From NCBI RefSeq assembly GCF_000192795.1, contig NW_007360636.1, positions 1-64,000 of the forward strand: a stretch of 64,000 nt of DNA, given 5' to 3'. The notes under the pieces were generated by a model. The model had not been told where the DNA came from and did no database searches. It saw only the letters and a program-made list of their open reading frames with translations. Within the stretch, counting starts at the first letter, position 1; each line of letters begins with the position of its first letter. Of the stretch, positions 11,034-21,416 are shown one piece after another. The stretch is from Vavraia culicis subsp. floridensis. Its lineage: Eukaryota; Microsporidia; Pleistophoridae. A program made the translations under genes and the position numbers.

Positions 11034-11393
11034 ATGAGGCTGATTCTTTGCTTTTGTTCATTAATACTGACAATATACGGTAAATCGATAGTCGATAACT
11101 TGAGGTCAAAATACGATATTGAGCAGGTCGACGGAAGTAACAAAATTGAGGAGTCCAATCTTGCCGATAAGGAAGATAAAAAAGAGGGAAAAGATGACGA
11201 GAACTATAAGTACACTATCTGCGATGATAATAGCAATGAGCCCACCGATTACGAGATAAGGAAAGAAGAGGGGTCGAAAGAAGAGAGGAAAAAGAAAGAG
11301 GACAAGTTTACATACACTGTATGCGATGAGGATAGCACGGAGAAGTCAAACAAAACAAACGAAAATAACCCGACGAAGTCGGCTGGGTACTAA
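11034..11393 (+). CDS. small secreted charged protein with internal duplication
   Basis: 119 residues. MRLILCFCSLILTIYG is a clear signal peptide, so the product is probably exported or secreted. The mature part is very rich in Lys, Glu and Asp. It contains a duplicated motif: YKYTICDDNSNEPTDYE is followed about 38 residues later by FTYTVCDEDSTEKSN, each with one Cys in a (Y/F)(K/T)YT(I/V)CD(D/E)(N/D)S context. The two Cys could pair or link chains. No family is recognised. A TATA-like box lies about 25 bases before the ATG. The setting fits a spore-wall or host-interface protein, which is inference only. Confidence 0.6.
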   Translation: MRLILCFCSLILTIYGKSIVDNLRSKYDIEQVDGSNKIEESNLADKEDKKEGKDDENYKYTICDDNSNEPTDYEIRKEEGSKEERKKKEDKFTYTVCDEDSTEKSNKTNENNPTKSAGY

Positions 11394-12938
11394 ATAATAT
11401 TCTCTAAAATTTATTTATTTTTTTGGCAGTTTCACTAGGTAGTATTATAACCATTAAAATTACGAATATCCGATACCAACACTGAATGAACTATCTTCTA
11501 GAGTAGCAATTTTTAGTTACTTACTATTCCAGTTACAGATATCCGCATTAAATACTTCAATTGCGCCAATGCGCTGTTTTAATGTTGGAGATGTCTTTGT
11601 TTGAGTTGGACTTGTAAAAGCATCGAATTATAACATAAATTACAAAATCTCAGGCAATGGTCGGGAACCAAATGACCAACCGCAACTAAAACGGATGTAC
11701 CGACAATTTAGCACTTTCATTATTTGCACGCGTGCGCCGTTGAATTACAGTTGATGTAAACGACGTTATCATCATCGAAGAACCAAATTAGGCAAAAGGA
11801 ACCAATAAATTGCTCACATTCATAACTTACGATTCACAGTAGCGATCTGATGAATACAACGTTTATTGGAAAAAACCGGAAACAAAATAAATTAGTGCAA
11901 TTTTTAAAAGCACCACGTTTACTTATCTTGCACAGAACAGTGGTGAATTAAACAAAGCATGTAATACTGTCTGTAACAGCATTTGATATACGACATGTTT
12001 AAAGCTGCATATTTTTGCAGGACACTCACATATTTTGAATATTTGACGGGTAAAACAATTTTAGGTACGACGATCACAGAAATATCCTGTTGATGGTCTT
12101 TTAACATGACTTATCTCAGCCACTAGTGGAATGTTTCATCTCAAAAGCGGTAGTTCAAACGTAAAATTGTAATAAACTTTCATCTAAATATTTTTATGGA
12201 TACTAACACGAGTGGTTGCAGTCATTGAACCAAACGTGATACGTGTCTTAATTTGTAAAAACTAAAACGTTTACCAGAATAAACAAATTTTTGCATCAAT
12301 AACGTGTCACGAGCTGAAACTGCTTTGCTTCTAAGCAAACGGTCACTTCGTAACCAAAATCTCACCATTAAACAGCAATCGGTTCGATGTGTACAAACAC
12401 AACAATCCAAGATCAATCCATGTATTGTAACATAATCTTCTTTAATCACTTGTTTTTGCACAAATAAACCGCATTTAAGATATTCTGCCGCCACAGGCCA
12501 ACACACGTTCTGTGAGATTAACATCTAATCTAATCAGGCTTGATACAAATACATCTGTAACATCTATGGGTGCTGTGACATTACCGTGACACGATATAGG
12601 GATTAGCAGCATTATGTTAAGTTGGAGGACATTCCTCTACCGTATACTTTTTGTTAGTTGTAGCCAAAATCTATCATTACTGGCATAGCACAAAAACGGT
12701 GTCTTGTTCGTTTCCTTGGTTTTAAGACGGTAGAACAACGTTTCTAGCACGCTTGCAAATATCGAACGAACCATATTTGTGCAAAATATTGAGTAGCAAT
12801 GCCCTCATAGATCAAACATAGCGCTTTCAGCGAACTGAGATCGTTCACAAACTAAGATGAAATCTGCATATCAAACTTTAACAAACACAGCAAACGGTCG
12901 CAGACCACAATCCGTTTCACAAAATAAACTTAATTTTT
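11394..12938. other. intergenic, no gene seen
   Basis: About 1.5 kb. ATG-initiated frames of 62 and 100 codons on the minus strand (11919-12107, 12222-12524) have no start motif and no recognisable content. Confidence 0.45.
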
Positions 12939-14567
12939 TCATATTGATTTTTCTTCATCCTCAATGTCTCTAATTATCTCGTCAAGCTCGCTGTAAACCC
13001 TGTCACTGACCTCGCCTGTACCGCTGACAATCCTGAGAACATCAATTATGAGATTTGTGTTGCCCAATATGTCAACATGACCAGCCGAACTTGGGCCACC
13101 ACGCAGGTCCTTCAAAAGATTTACAGGTCTGTGCCTGTACTCCCTCACGATGGTCCTAACATTTCCCGGATTGATATGTTCGTTTTTCCATCCCTTTCGC
13201 CCCATATAGCCCAACGAGATCAGAGGAACGGTTCCATCTCCATTCACCACAAATACGCCCTTTCTGCATCTCATGTCTTCGTCATACGCATCTCGGTCGA
13301 TAAAATAGGGTATGCCTCTGTTGTTGAGCGTTTGACCCGCCGTTTTGTAGCAGTATCCACCCTCTGTCTCGCTATCTATCCCGTAAAATGAATATATCGT
13401 CATCTCCGGTGCTTTTGGTAGCTGCGTCTTTGTGGGATCGAAGTACTTTATTTTGGTAATGTCTCTTCCCAGAAGAACCTTGACAAAATGAATTATCTGC
13501 TCAACATAGATACGTGCGCTGTTGTCGGTGAACCTGACCAGCGGTACGTCGGTTTGTTTGTTCTTGCTTTCCTCCTGCGATTGTTCTTGTGCTCGCCCAT
13601 TCATCTTTGCAGACCGCCCAATAAAATGTTTCCATATCCTGTTCGTTCCCTTTGGCAGTAAATTCATGACGCTCTCCCAGTTCCGAAGCAGAACGGCCCG
13701 CTCGGACTGCGAGAAAAAAATCTTCAAAAAGTTGAACCTTGAGGTGGTCTGCACGCCCCAATCTCCCGACATTATCGCTGTAAACGACCGAGGAACCCCT
13801 AGCTGTGGCGCTGCTATGTTAACAAGTCCCTGGAGATACCTGTCACACCATCCCTTTTCTTTCTCTTCCACCCAGTGCATCATGTAGTGGGCAATCACTG
13901 CTCCCATGGAATGGCCCAATACCACGACCTTTTCGTTGTGTATCCGGTACAACATCTCAACCTCGTTCTTCAGTCGGGTAAAGAACGCGTCTCGCTGCTC
14001 CAACTGTTCAAACGAAATTCTCCAATCGTACGGAAACACAATCAACGAGTTACTATCATAGTTGAGCAACGAAAGACTCCGAATAATCTTGGACCACACC
14101 CAGTATCCCGGCAGCATGTGCGAGCACGATTCTATACCCTTGCCTGCACGCACCTTTATGTTTTCAGGATCATTGCCATTGCTCTTCAGCTTCAAATGGG
14201 ACAGGAATGATGCCTTGTCCATCAGCATATGTCTCAGTCCATCAAGAGAGCCCCACACTTTTTTGAAACACAAGTCATGATCATCGCTGTTCCATATCTC
14301 AAGATGAGAGGATGCAAAGCCCGGAATGATAACCACAGGATGCTTTTTTGATCCGCCCAACTCTTTGATCACATTGGAAGGAATCGGTTCGGAATCGTTT
14401 TCGCTGATTTTTATCAGTCCAATGAGATTTTCGAGCGTGTCCAACTTGGATGAAATCATTTTGAGAGCATCCTGCATTTTTATCGTCCTGGCCTGGTAAA
14501 AAACGAACATGATTACGGAAATTGACACCAATGCTACGATTATGTGGTGGCTGAGTGTCAGTTTCAT
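12939..14567 (-). CDS. LRO1: phospholipid:diacylglycerol acyltransferase (LCAT/PDAT family)
   Basis: 542 residues. PDAT moves an acyl chain from a phospholipid to diacylglycerol, making triacylglycerol at the ER membrane. A signal anchor spans residues 8-25, giving a lumenal catalytic domain as in yeast Lro1. The oxyanion and lid region begins HPVVIIPGFASS (76-87). YDWR is at 180-183. The nucleophile elbow GHSMG places Ser220. Asp444 in NGDGTVPL and His497 in SSAGHVDI complete the triad, all intact. The protein is shorter than Lro1 (about 660), with a Gln/Glu-rich insert near residues 325-340. CCC abuts the ATG. The gene suits a parasite that remodels or stores scavenged host lipids. Confidence 0.9.
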   Translation of the reverse strand: MKLTLSHHIIVALVSISVIMFVFYQARTIKMQDALKMISSKLDTLENLIGLIKISENDSEPIPSNVIKELGGSKKHPVVIIPGFASSHLEIWNSDDHDLCFKKVWGSLDGLRHMLMDKASFLSHLKLKSNGNDPENIKVRAGKGIESCSHMLPGYWVWSKIIRSLSLLNYDSNSLIVFPYDWRISFEQLEQRDAFFTRLKNEVEMLYRIHNEKVVVLGHSMGAVIAHYMMHWVEEKEKGWCDRYLQGLVNIAAPQLGVPRSFTAIMSGDWGVQTTSRFNFLKIFFSQSERAVLLRNWESVMNLLPKGTNRIWKHFIGRSAKMNGRAQEQSQEESKNKQTDVPLVRFTDNSARIYVEQIIHFVKVLLGRDITKIKYFDPTKTQLPKAPEMTIYSFYGIDSETEGGYCYKTAGQTLNNRGIPYFIDRDAYDEDMRCRKGVFVVNGDGTVPLISLGYMGRKGWKNEHINPGNVRTIVREYRHRPVNLLKDLRGGPSSAGHVDILGNTNLIIDVLRIVSGTGEVSDRVYSELDEIIRDIEDEEKSI

Positions 14568-14570
14568 GGG
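14568..14570 (-). promoter_or_regulatory. start-proximal CCC of PDAT gene
   Basis: CCC directly adjoins the ATG on the minus strand. An AAATTTT-like run lies about 10-20 bases further upstream. Confidence 0.5.
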
Positions 14571-15098
14571 TTGTATGTTCTAAAAAATTTTATCGTTCGT
14601 TACGGCAGCCGAACGAGAAACCGCGAGTTAAACATCTCGATTAATTGATGTGCCTGGCCTGCGAAATAAATTACATCTATTTAAGGACTAAACTTGTGCC
14701 AAATAGCACTCAAGTGGCAATAACAGATGCCCAGCAAATTAACGAATTGCGAAGCATATGAGCACCAAATCATCCAAGATATGAAAATAGAACATAATAA
14801 TTCATCCAAACATGATTGGTGCTCTTCAACAGATATGATCGTGCCAAACGAATCCTTTAACTGTAACAATCCATGGCGTGCATACCCGGTTTGCACCACC
14901 GTATTTATGAGGTTCTTTTCAATGCAAGACAGCCGATATTTCGCAATTTTAGCGGTCAACCGGTCGATACGCAATAATTGTTCTGAGTCCTGCTATCTCA
15001 TGGGATACTACCCGTCCATTCAGCGGTACTCATCCGAATTGCCGTACAGGTACGCGGTAAGCACATAGAAGGTGCTAATCGCTATAAATACATCTCAT

Positions 15099-15190
15099 GG
15101 TGTGCACTACACTCTAAGTATGTGCATTGCGTTTAATACTGGTTTCATTGCATTCGTGCATCGGTGTGCACTACATTCCAAGTATGTGCA
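15099..15190. repeat. imperfect direct repeat, 28 bp, two copies
   Basis: GGTGTGCACTACACTCTAAG... at 15099-15126 recurs with about two changes at 15163-15190, an offset of 64 bases. Function unknown. Confidence 0.6.
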
Positions 15191-16953
15191 AAACATTTAA
15201 AGTAATGCTCTTCTCCAATTTCAATTCTTTCGTTTTAATTGGTCTAAAATTTAGATTTGGTACGGACCAGCGTGCTCAAGCGATCTTAACATCGTAGAAA
15301 TACTAACAACTGAAACTCTGGCTGTACGAGGAGACAAAATGCCTCGTTTCTTACCACAATGCTCGTAATTTTCGAAATGTACCGTCTACAATGACAGCCA
15401 GCGCTTTCGCGGTAATGAACCGTTTTAAGAAAATTACCATCTGATAAAACTGTTCGCACGTCAAAGCTGTCACAAATAAGCCATCAATCCTGGACAGCAG
15501 GCATTTTTATCGCAGACTGGCATGAAACGGGGATTCGTTCTAAACGGCATTTGGGACCGGTATGCGACATTGTCAAGACAAGACTCCGTTACGGCTATCA
15601 TCACCGTAAAGTGCAAATAATGGTCGTATGACCTGCTATGGCAGGGTGGTGATAGATGCTGGCAATTAATTTGTTCTTCACCATTTTTTTAACATGAGCA
15701 GTGCTAGAGCACAGCAATGAGAGAGATGAGCAAAACTTTTCGTTAAAAGTCGTTCATCCGCACTTCATAGATCACACCACCTGAACAAACACATTGTTCT
15801 GGAAGAGGGATGAATACGACACTCCATTCACAAGCCCTGGCTCGTTCTTCAAGACAAGAGGACAAATGCTGAGGGGACCCCGTACAGTTACATCAGGGAG
15901 GCGTACCTGCACTGCTTATCTTCATCAAATGAGAATTATCAATTTGTGGTGAGCGTAAAGCGCTGATACATGCAATAACTGCGTGCCACCATAAAAATAA
16001 CCGTGGCGCAGCGTATGTAAAGCTATTTTCTGCAAACGCGTCCTATTTTCAGGAATGGTTACAACGTATGGTTCTTTCTTCTAACGTTCATTTTCGCTCT
16101 GCTATGATCTTTTCCTTTCTCTTCACTGCAAATCCTTTTATTTCTTCTCAACACAATTATTTGCTATAAAAATGCTCACCGCAATTTTATTATCGATCCG
16201 TTCTTGCGCTCAATTATAAACTTTTTCGTATAAAAATCCGTTAACATAAATATTTTGGAATGATTCTTGGTTAAAACGTAAAATTGCACAAATTTAACAA
16301 TTTTTATTGCTTTGCAGCGTTGTTTAGGCCGTATATGCTGTTCATCCGATGATCATCACAGATTTTCAATGTTTTAGTCCCAATTTGTTTTACCAATAAA
16401 AATTCTCTTCTACAGCCATCTTTAACACAAACCGTACCGCCACCACATTCCATCGTTATTTTTACCTTTCTCCACATTCCATTAGATATGCTTTTCCGTT
16501 AACGTTTGCTCATATTTTCAAAAATGATTCTTTCATATCACTTCTTTAATGCACAGGAAGTGCAGCTGATCTCAAACACTGTATTCACACTTAATAAGCG
16601 TACTAGTACGCATCGTTTCGATCCTCTATGATTTAATATCATCCTTGTGTGGTAAACAATTGCCTTTTACGTTTTGTTAAAAGGAGAAACATTTATATGC
16701 GTGATGACGTGGCGCAAAAATCACCAGACCTAACTGATGTGCTGCCATAACAACTCAATCTGTAAGTACTGCGCTTTTCTTCAGAATAATGCATCATAGC
16801 CAAAGACAGTCCCTCATGCACCCGCATGCCCACGGCCCTCTATCTCGCAACACACCAGCATAGTGCCAAGTTCTTTGTACCGAAACACTGATGGAAAACA
16901 AAACTTCCTATTTTTATCAAAATATCATTTTAATTTACAAAACAAAAAAAGAA

Positions 16954-16959
16954 CCCCTC
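16954..16959 (+). promoter_or_regulatory. start-proximal CCCCTC motif of PQ-loop gene
   Basis: CCCCTC ends one base before ATG 16961, after an A-rich run. Confidence 0.55.
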
Positions 16960-16960
16960 A

Positions 16961-17617
16961 ATGCTGCTATCACAAATAATGCAAATACTCGGAAACATTG
17001 TGTTTGTGTTCGCGCCCTGCATCGGTTTCATCCCACAGATTGTAAAGCGCAAGATTACGTTCGCTCCGATCCTTTCCACCATTGTAATCCTGGCGAATGT
17101 CATGAAGCTGTTGTATTGGCAGTCGGAGCACTTTCCGCTCGAAATCGTGTTGCAGAGTGTGTTCCTTGTTCTGTTCCATTTCGTGCTGTTGTACCTCTCC
17201 AAGCAGGAACTCTCTATACTGGAGGAGAAGCTCGTTCTTAACAGGTTTACAGAGAAGAGCTACAGGCGTTACGGCATGTTCTCGCTCATTTTCTCTCTTA
17301 TCGTGTCCATCGTTCTCATGATCGCCACTATCAGTCTCATATTCAGGACGCGGTACGTGTACACCGTCTTTGGGCCGCTGTTCCTCGTTGCTGAGTGTAG
17401 TGTGGGCCTTGTGCAGCTGCTTATCATTGAGATGGAGAGCAAGTATTCGCTGGGAAAGGAGGTGGAGTATCCCAGAGAGTTGTTTTTAATGTGGGCGCTG
17501 GGTGATATTCTCAAGTTGATCTGGACCATTAAGTTGAATCCGCCAGTGTTTTTAATTGTGAGCGTGGTGTTTCAGATAATGGTCGATGTTGCGGTGGTTT
17601 TCCGTAGAAAAAAGTAG
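16961..17617 (+). CDS. PQ-loop membrane protein, SLC66A2/ANY1 (PQLC1) type
   Basis: 218 residues with about seven hydrophobic segments. The first PQ-loop motif is GFIPQIVKR (residues 22-30). The first half then reads LANVMKLLYW followed by PLEIVLQSVF, as in the family's 'ANILRi.fW...PLL.QS'. The second half holds ELFLMWALGDILKLIW and a final FQIMVDVAVVF helix, matching the family's 'MW..GD..K' and 'Q...D.ai'. The second PQ dipeptide is not obvious. Yeast ANY1 and human SLC66A2 act at endosome/Golgi membranes and modulate flippase-dependent phospholipid asymmetry. By family I infer a similar endomembrane role. The start carries a textbook CCCCTC motif. Confidence 0.75.
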   Translation: MLLSQIMQILGNIVFVFAPCIGFIPQIVKRKITFAPILSTIVILANVMKLLYWQSEHFPLEIVLQSVFLVLFHFVLLYLSKQELSILEEKLVLNRFTEKSYRRYGMFSLIFSLIVSIVLMIATISLIFRTRYVYTVFGPLFLVAECSVGLVQLLIIEMESKYSLGKEVEYPRELFLMWALGDILKLIWTIKLNPPVFLIVSVVFQIMVDVAVVFRRKK

Positions 17618-18400
17618 GAATTGTAGCGTTAAGAATAATTAAAAATAGTACGAAAGATCCCTGCTTTTGTAGCTGTGCAGGATGTGGGTAAATTTGCAGA
17701 AAATGCCTTAATTGCTATTCTGCAAATCTAACCACAATACCGTAAACATTTCTGGTCAGCTGTCCTTCTATTCAGTGCCATGCACACCACGTAATTAAAA
17801 ACATTGGCCATAAATGTGAATTACGAACGGTTGAGCGTTAGTTGTTGTAGTGTTTGATGATTTTTGCTTTTTACCTTTCGTTAAGAACGGCCTGCGTTGA
17901 TGGCCATGGTTACATGAATGGTAAGAATGACATCTTGTAATACGGGATAGTGTTGCACCAAGCATTGCTTGATCTAAGTAATAATATGGATGGATACAAA
18001 ATCTTAGCAGCAATGATGTGCACATACACCATTTCTGATACTATATACAGCGTGTAACAACAAGTTGTACCTGCGTTAAAGCCTTGTCTTCCCATCCTAG
18101 GTATCTTTAAACATACTTTCCTTGCGTAGTTTTCTCTTCTCACGTCCTGGAAAAGAAACTTTTTTGTTCTGAAATAAAGTAGTAAAGCTGGCACAAAAAA
18201 AATGTGTTGGCCAAATCTGCCTTTATTTAACGATTTGATCCGAGTTTAGCACTGAATTACCGCTATGCCACTCAAAATGGATGCGGCACATTCTTAAAAT
18301 GCAATTTAACTTAACTTTGGTACAAACAACATAACGCGTTTTTTATTCACTCAGATCATCCTCCTATCGATGTAAATGCAAAAGGTTCCTTGCTACGACA
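17618..18400. other. convergent intergenic region, no gene seen
   Basis: Between the PQ-loop and Myb-like genes. Short frames on the minus strand begin without ATG or lack any support. Confidence 0.5.
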
Positions 18401-20464
18401 CTAAAACTTGTTCTTCATCCTTTCAAACAGAAGATGCACCGCCTTGATCTCTATGTACTCGATCAGGTCCTTGTAACACACGATACCGCTCTTCTTACAA
18501 AGTATGCAAAATTTTGAGCGTACGATAGATGGTTCTACGTTTACCACATCGCCTTGAAATTTACTCCTAAACTCGTTTCTCACACTCACCCAAAAGACAT
18601 CATCCTCCTGTATTTCTACATTGAAATCCATATCTCGGGTGAGGAAGCGGCTAATCTCGGTTTTCACTGCCTCGTTCCTTTGCACAATTCTCTCATAACA
18701 CTGTTTCACTCTATCGGTACTGTTGCTCTCATCGCTTATCAATTCTTTACCTGCTGCCTCCTTACCAGCCTCGCTCTCATTCCGTCTCGCTATGCCCTCA
18801 GCATTCATCACCCGTTCGCACGAGGCCAGTGTTTTTGCCTCTACCGCTCCTCCAACCTCATCCACGCTATATTCCACCACCCACTTCTCCAGCATATCAA
18901 AGATCTTTCCAATATCATTTATCCCGCAGTAATAGTTGTATTTGGCCACGAACACCGCCATAGCAAAATCATGGTAATCGTCCCATTGGTTCATGTACAC
19001 CCTGGCAATCTCTTCATTAATTCTCTTCCTCACAAAAAACCGCTTTACGTTGTACTTCTCAGCAACTTTCTCAATATTCCTCGTGTTCAAGTACTCGCGG
19101 TACAAATCGCCCTCACAACTCTTCTGTTTCTTCAAGTTCTGGAACGCAACATATCTGCGATTGACTCGAAAGCGTGTGCTCAGCATTTCCTTGGATATCG
19201 CTTCCCAACGTGGTCCAATCAACTTGTGCAGTTGCATCAGCTCAAAATCATCCTCTTCTGTAAATTCTCCGCATGCGTTTGGGTGATAATAGTACAAAAT
19301 GGCAATGTGCACTACGTGATATTCTCTGTATGGCAGAAATGAGCACACGTACTTCGAAATATCGTTCATAAAACCGATGTCACCACCTTTTAAAATCCGC
19401 TCCTGCAGATATGCAATCGTTAAGTTCCTGCTCCGTAAATATTCGTTTACCTTGTGCTTGAGGACTTTCTGCTCCTCGGTGCTAAAGGGCCCCGTCTTCA
19501 AAACAATGCTGCTGTTCTTTAGCAATTCGCGTCTCTCGAGCCTTCCTATGAAATGATCACACAGCCGTTGATACTTTGAAATGTCCACTTCGTCTAACTG
19601 TTCATAATATGCTTGTACCTTTTCCTCAAGCGCTACCAGCTCTGCGTCGGTCAATATTTTCTCGTCGGCAGAACTCCCGTCTATCCCTATCTTTAACTTG
19701 GCCACCGGTCTTAAACTCACTCGTTTGGCAGTTCTCTTCCTTATCCTGTCCATCAAATCGGTTGCAACACTCTCCTTTCCATCTACATCGAATGAGGCGT
19801 GATTCACATCCGCAGTGTGCACGATATTCTTCAATTGGCCCTTTTCATGTCTATTTTTCTCTTTATCCACCTGTTCCAACGTTTTATCAGTCTTCTCATC
19901 ATTTACTACTAATTTCTCATCCCTGCCGCGTTCTAACCCCATAATTGCTCCCTTCTCCAACGTTTTATCAGTCTTCTCATCATTTACTACTAATTTCTCA
20001 TCCCTGCCGCGTTCTAACTCCATAATTGCTCCCTTCTCCAACGTTTTATCAGTCTTCTCATCATTTCTTTCTCCCGTATTACCTGCTCCGGTCTTATGAT
20101 CGCTATTTTTTTTGTTTTTCAGAAGGCATTTCTTCTCATTTTTAGTTTTATGTTTTCTAGCGATACGCCCTGCCTCACTGTCAATCTTTTCATTTTGTGC
20201 TTGTTCCGGTGCAATTATTACTTTATTTTTGCTATCACAGTATTTAATGTTTATTCTACCAAGTACCGCCTCGTCCATGCCTTGTTCACCACCCTCCTTG
20301 CTACTTCGTCTCTCGCTGGTAGCACGTTCCTCAATTCCTCCCCTACGCATACTCCTTGCACACGCTTCCCCAACAGCTCCACCACCATTTTTACTCGCTG
20401 TTCCTTCGTTCGTACCATTCCGTCTTTTCGATCGTTGCTGCAGTTTTACGAGCAACTTACCCAT
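18401..20464 (-). CDS. Reb1/TTF1-like Myb-domain DNA-binding protein
   Basis: 687 residues. Two Myb/SANT-like segments occur in the centre: residues about 325-380 begin GPFSTEEQKVLKHKV, and 399-445 begin GEFTEEDDFELMQLHKLIG with PRWEAISKEM. The 'G.FT.EED..L..L....G.rW..I' pattern is that of the Reb1, TTF1 and DMP1 group, which bind DNA and stop RNA polymerase I or act as general regulatory factors. Basic nuclear-type sequence dominates residues 1-260. A 27-residue unit (NDEKTDKTLEK...EKLVV) is repeated at 134-160 and 161-187 with a third partial copy. The C-terminus has a C..C pair (FCILCKK). CCC precedes the ATG. Telomere or rDNA binding cannot be told apart here. Confidence 0.6.
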   Translation of the reverse strand: MGKLLVKLQQRSKRRNGTNEGTASKNGGGAVGEACARSMRRGGIEERATSERRSSKEGGEQGMDEAVLGRINIKYCDSKNKVIIAPEQAQNEKIDSEAGRIARKHKTKNEKKCLLKNKKNSDHKTGAGNTGERNDEKTDKTLEKGAIMELERGRDEKLVVNDEKTDKTLEKGAIMGLERGRDEKLVVNDEKTDKTLEQVDKEKNRHEKGQLKNIVHTADVNHASFDVDGKESVATDLMDRIRKRTAKRVSLRPVAKLKIGIDGSSADEKILTDAELVALEEKVQAYYEQLDEVDISKYQRLCDHFIGRLERRELLKNSSIVLKTGPFSTEEQKVLKHKVNEYLRSRNLTIAYLQERILKGGDIGFMNDISKYVCSFLPYREYHVVHIAILYYYHPNACGEFTEEDDFELMQLHKLIGPRWEAISKEMLSTRFRVNRRYVAFQNLKKQKSCEGDLYREYLNTRNIEKVAEKYNVKRFFVRKRINEEIARVYMNQWDDYHDFAMAVFVAKYNYYCGINDIGKIFDMLEKWVVEYSVDEVGGAVEAKTLASCERVMNAEGIARRNESEAGKEAAGKELISDESNSTDRVKQCYERIVQRNEAVKTEISRFLTRDMDFNVEIQEDDVFWVSVRNEFRSKFQGDVVNVEPSIVRSKFCILCKKSGIVCYKDLIEYIEIKAVHLLFERMKNKF
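19868..20065 (-). repeat. 81-bp coding tandem repeat in the Myb-like gene
   Basis: Two full copies and one partial copy of an 81-bp unit (27 codons, NDEKTDKTLEK...). The copies are nearly identical at the DNA level, which suggests recent expansion. The boundaries given are approximate. Confidence 0.7.
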
Positions 20465-20469
20465 CGATA

Positions 20470-20472
20470 GGG
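20470..20472 (-). promoter_or_regulatory. start-proximal CCC of Myb-like gene
   Basis: CCGCCC on the minus strand, five bases before ATG 20464. Confidence 0.45.
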
Positions 20473-21407
20473 CGGTCCATTTTCCGAATTATACCGTATT
20501 GGCATAGAAGAGCAATTTCGCAAAAAATGATAGCGGTGAAGGCGTAGATCGTGTCAATGCTGATCACAAAAGAATGATGAAGTGGTACTGCGCAAATACA
20601 ACAGAAAAACAGATGCAAACCGTGCAAGAAGAGAACGTATTAAAACGTAAATTTGAACTAGTTACGTGTTGCAGGTACAACAAGTGCTTATATGGCAGTG
20701 CTAGAGGGTCATCTCAGTAATGAACGATTAACACGAACGGTAACTTTTGTTATTGTTCCTCTCTTTCTGCTACATCAATTACTTAGTATTACAGCAAAAC
20801 TATCATCGTGATCACATAATCTACGTTTGAGGTGCTGGTGCACAGTACTTTACCGTAAATACGAGCTTTTGATATTTATTGGTGAAATGATGCGAAAAGC
20901 ATCATTTTGTGATAAACATGCCTTGCTACACACATCGAATGACCAGCTGCCTTGTTCTTACCCATACCACTTGAAAGGTAAGGAGACATTGAACGATGTG
21001 CTTGGGCCATTGGACAACTAAAGCGAGTTACATCGTAAATCATGCTCATACTACGTAACAATGCGGTTTTCGTGTTTAAAACTCACATTCTTTAATTCTT
21101 CATGGTCAGCCATTTTATCTTGGTCCATCAAAGACGTGTAGCTGTGCTATTCTTCCAGCAAAAGATCTTGCTGTGTTATTAGCGAAGAAATGGCTTGGAA
21201 AGCAATAGAACATGGTAACAACCTTGTATACACGTTTTGCGATGTCACCGTAGAATTAAAGCGCTCAAAATACATTTCATGCGTATGCGTAGCATACTTC
21301 GTTAAAAGCGTGTATTTACACAATAAAAAGACCAAGATCGAACGTCGTTTCTTAGCTGTTACGTTCTTTGGGCTCGTTGAGTAAAAAAAACATTTTTTGC
21401 ACGCACA

Positions 21408-21413
21408 CCCCTC
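21408..21413 (+). promoter_or_regulatory. start-proximal CCCCTC motif of Nsp1 gene
   Basis: CCCCTC ends three bases before ATG 21417. An A-rich run (GTAAAAAAAAC) lies at 21381-21391. Confidence 0.55.
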
Positions 21414-21416
21414 GAC

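Larger units (their letters stand above)
14568..16960. other. 2.4-kb divergent gene-poor region
   Basis: The longest stretch without a supported gene. It holds an imperfect 28-bp direct repeat (15099-15126 and 15163-15190). An unsupported 113-codon ORF lies at 14727-15068, overlapped by a 97-codon open frame on the other strand. No RNA gene was recognised. Confidence 0.4.
20465..21416. other. divergent intergenic region
   Basis: No supported gene. A 64-codon ATG frame at 21190-21384 has no family signal and is overlapped by another frame on the opposite strand. Confidence 0.4.

Noticed and set aside
12222..12524. 100-codon minus-strand ATG frame
   Set aside because: Cys/Arg-rich sequence without motif or start signal in a long noncoding stretch; probably chance.
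14727..15068. 113-codon ATG frame
   Set aside because: No start motif, overlapped by a 97-codon open frame on the other strand, and no recognisable content.
18554..19342. 262-codon plus-strand frame
   Set aside because: Antisense shadow of the Myb-like gene, which has a recognisable domain and start motif.
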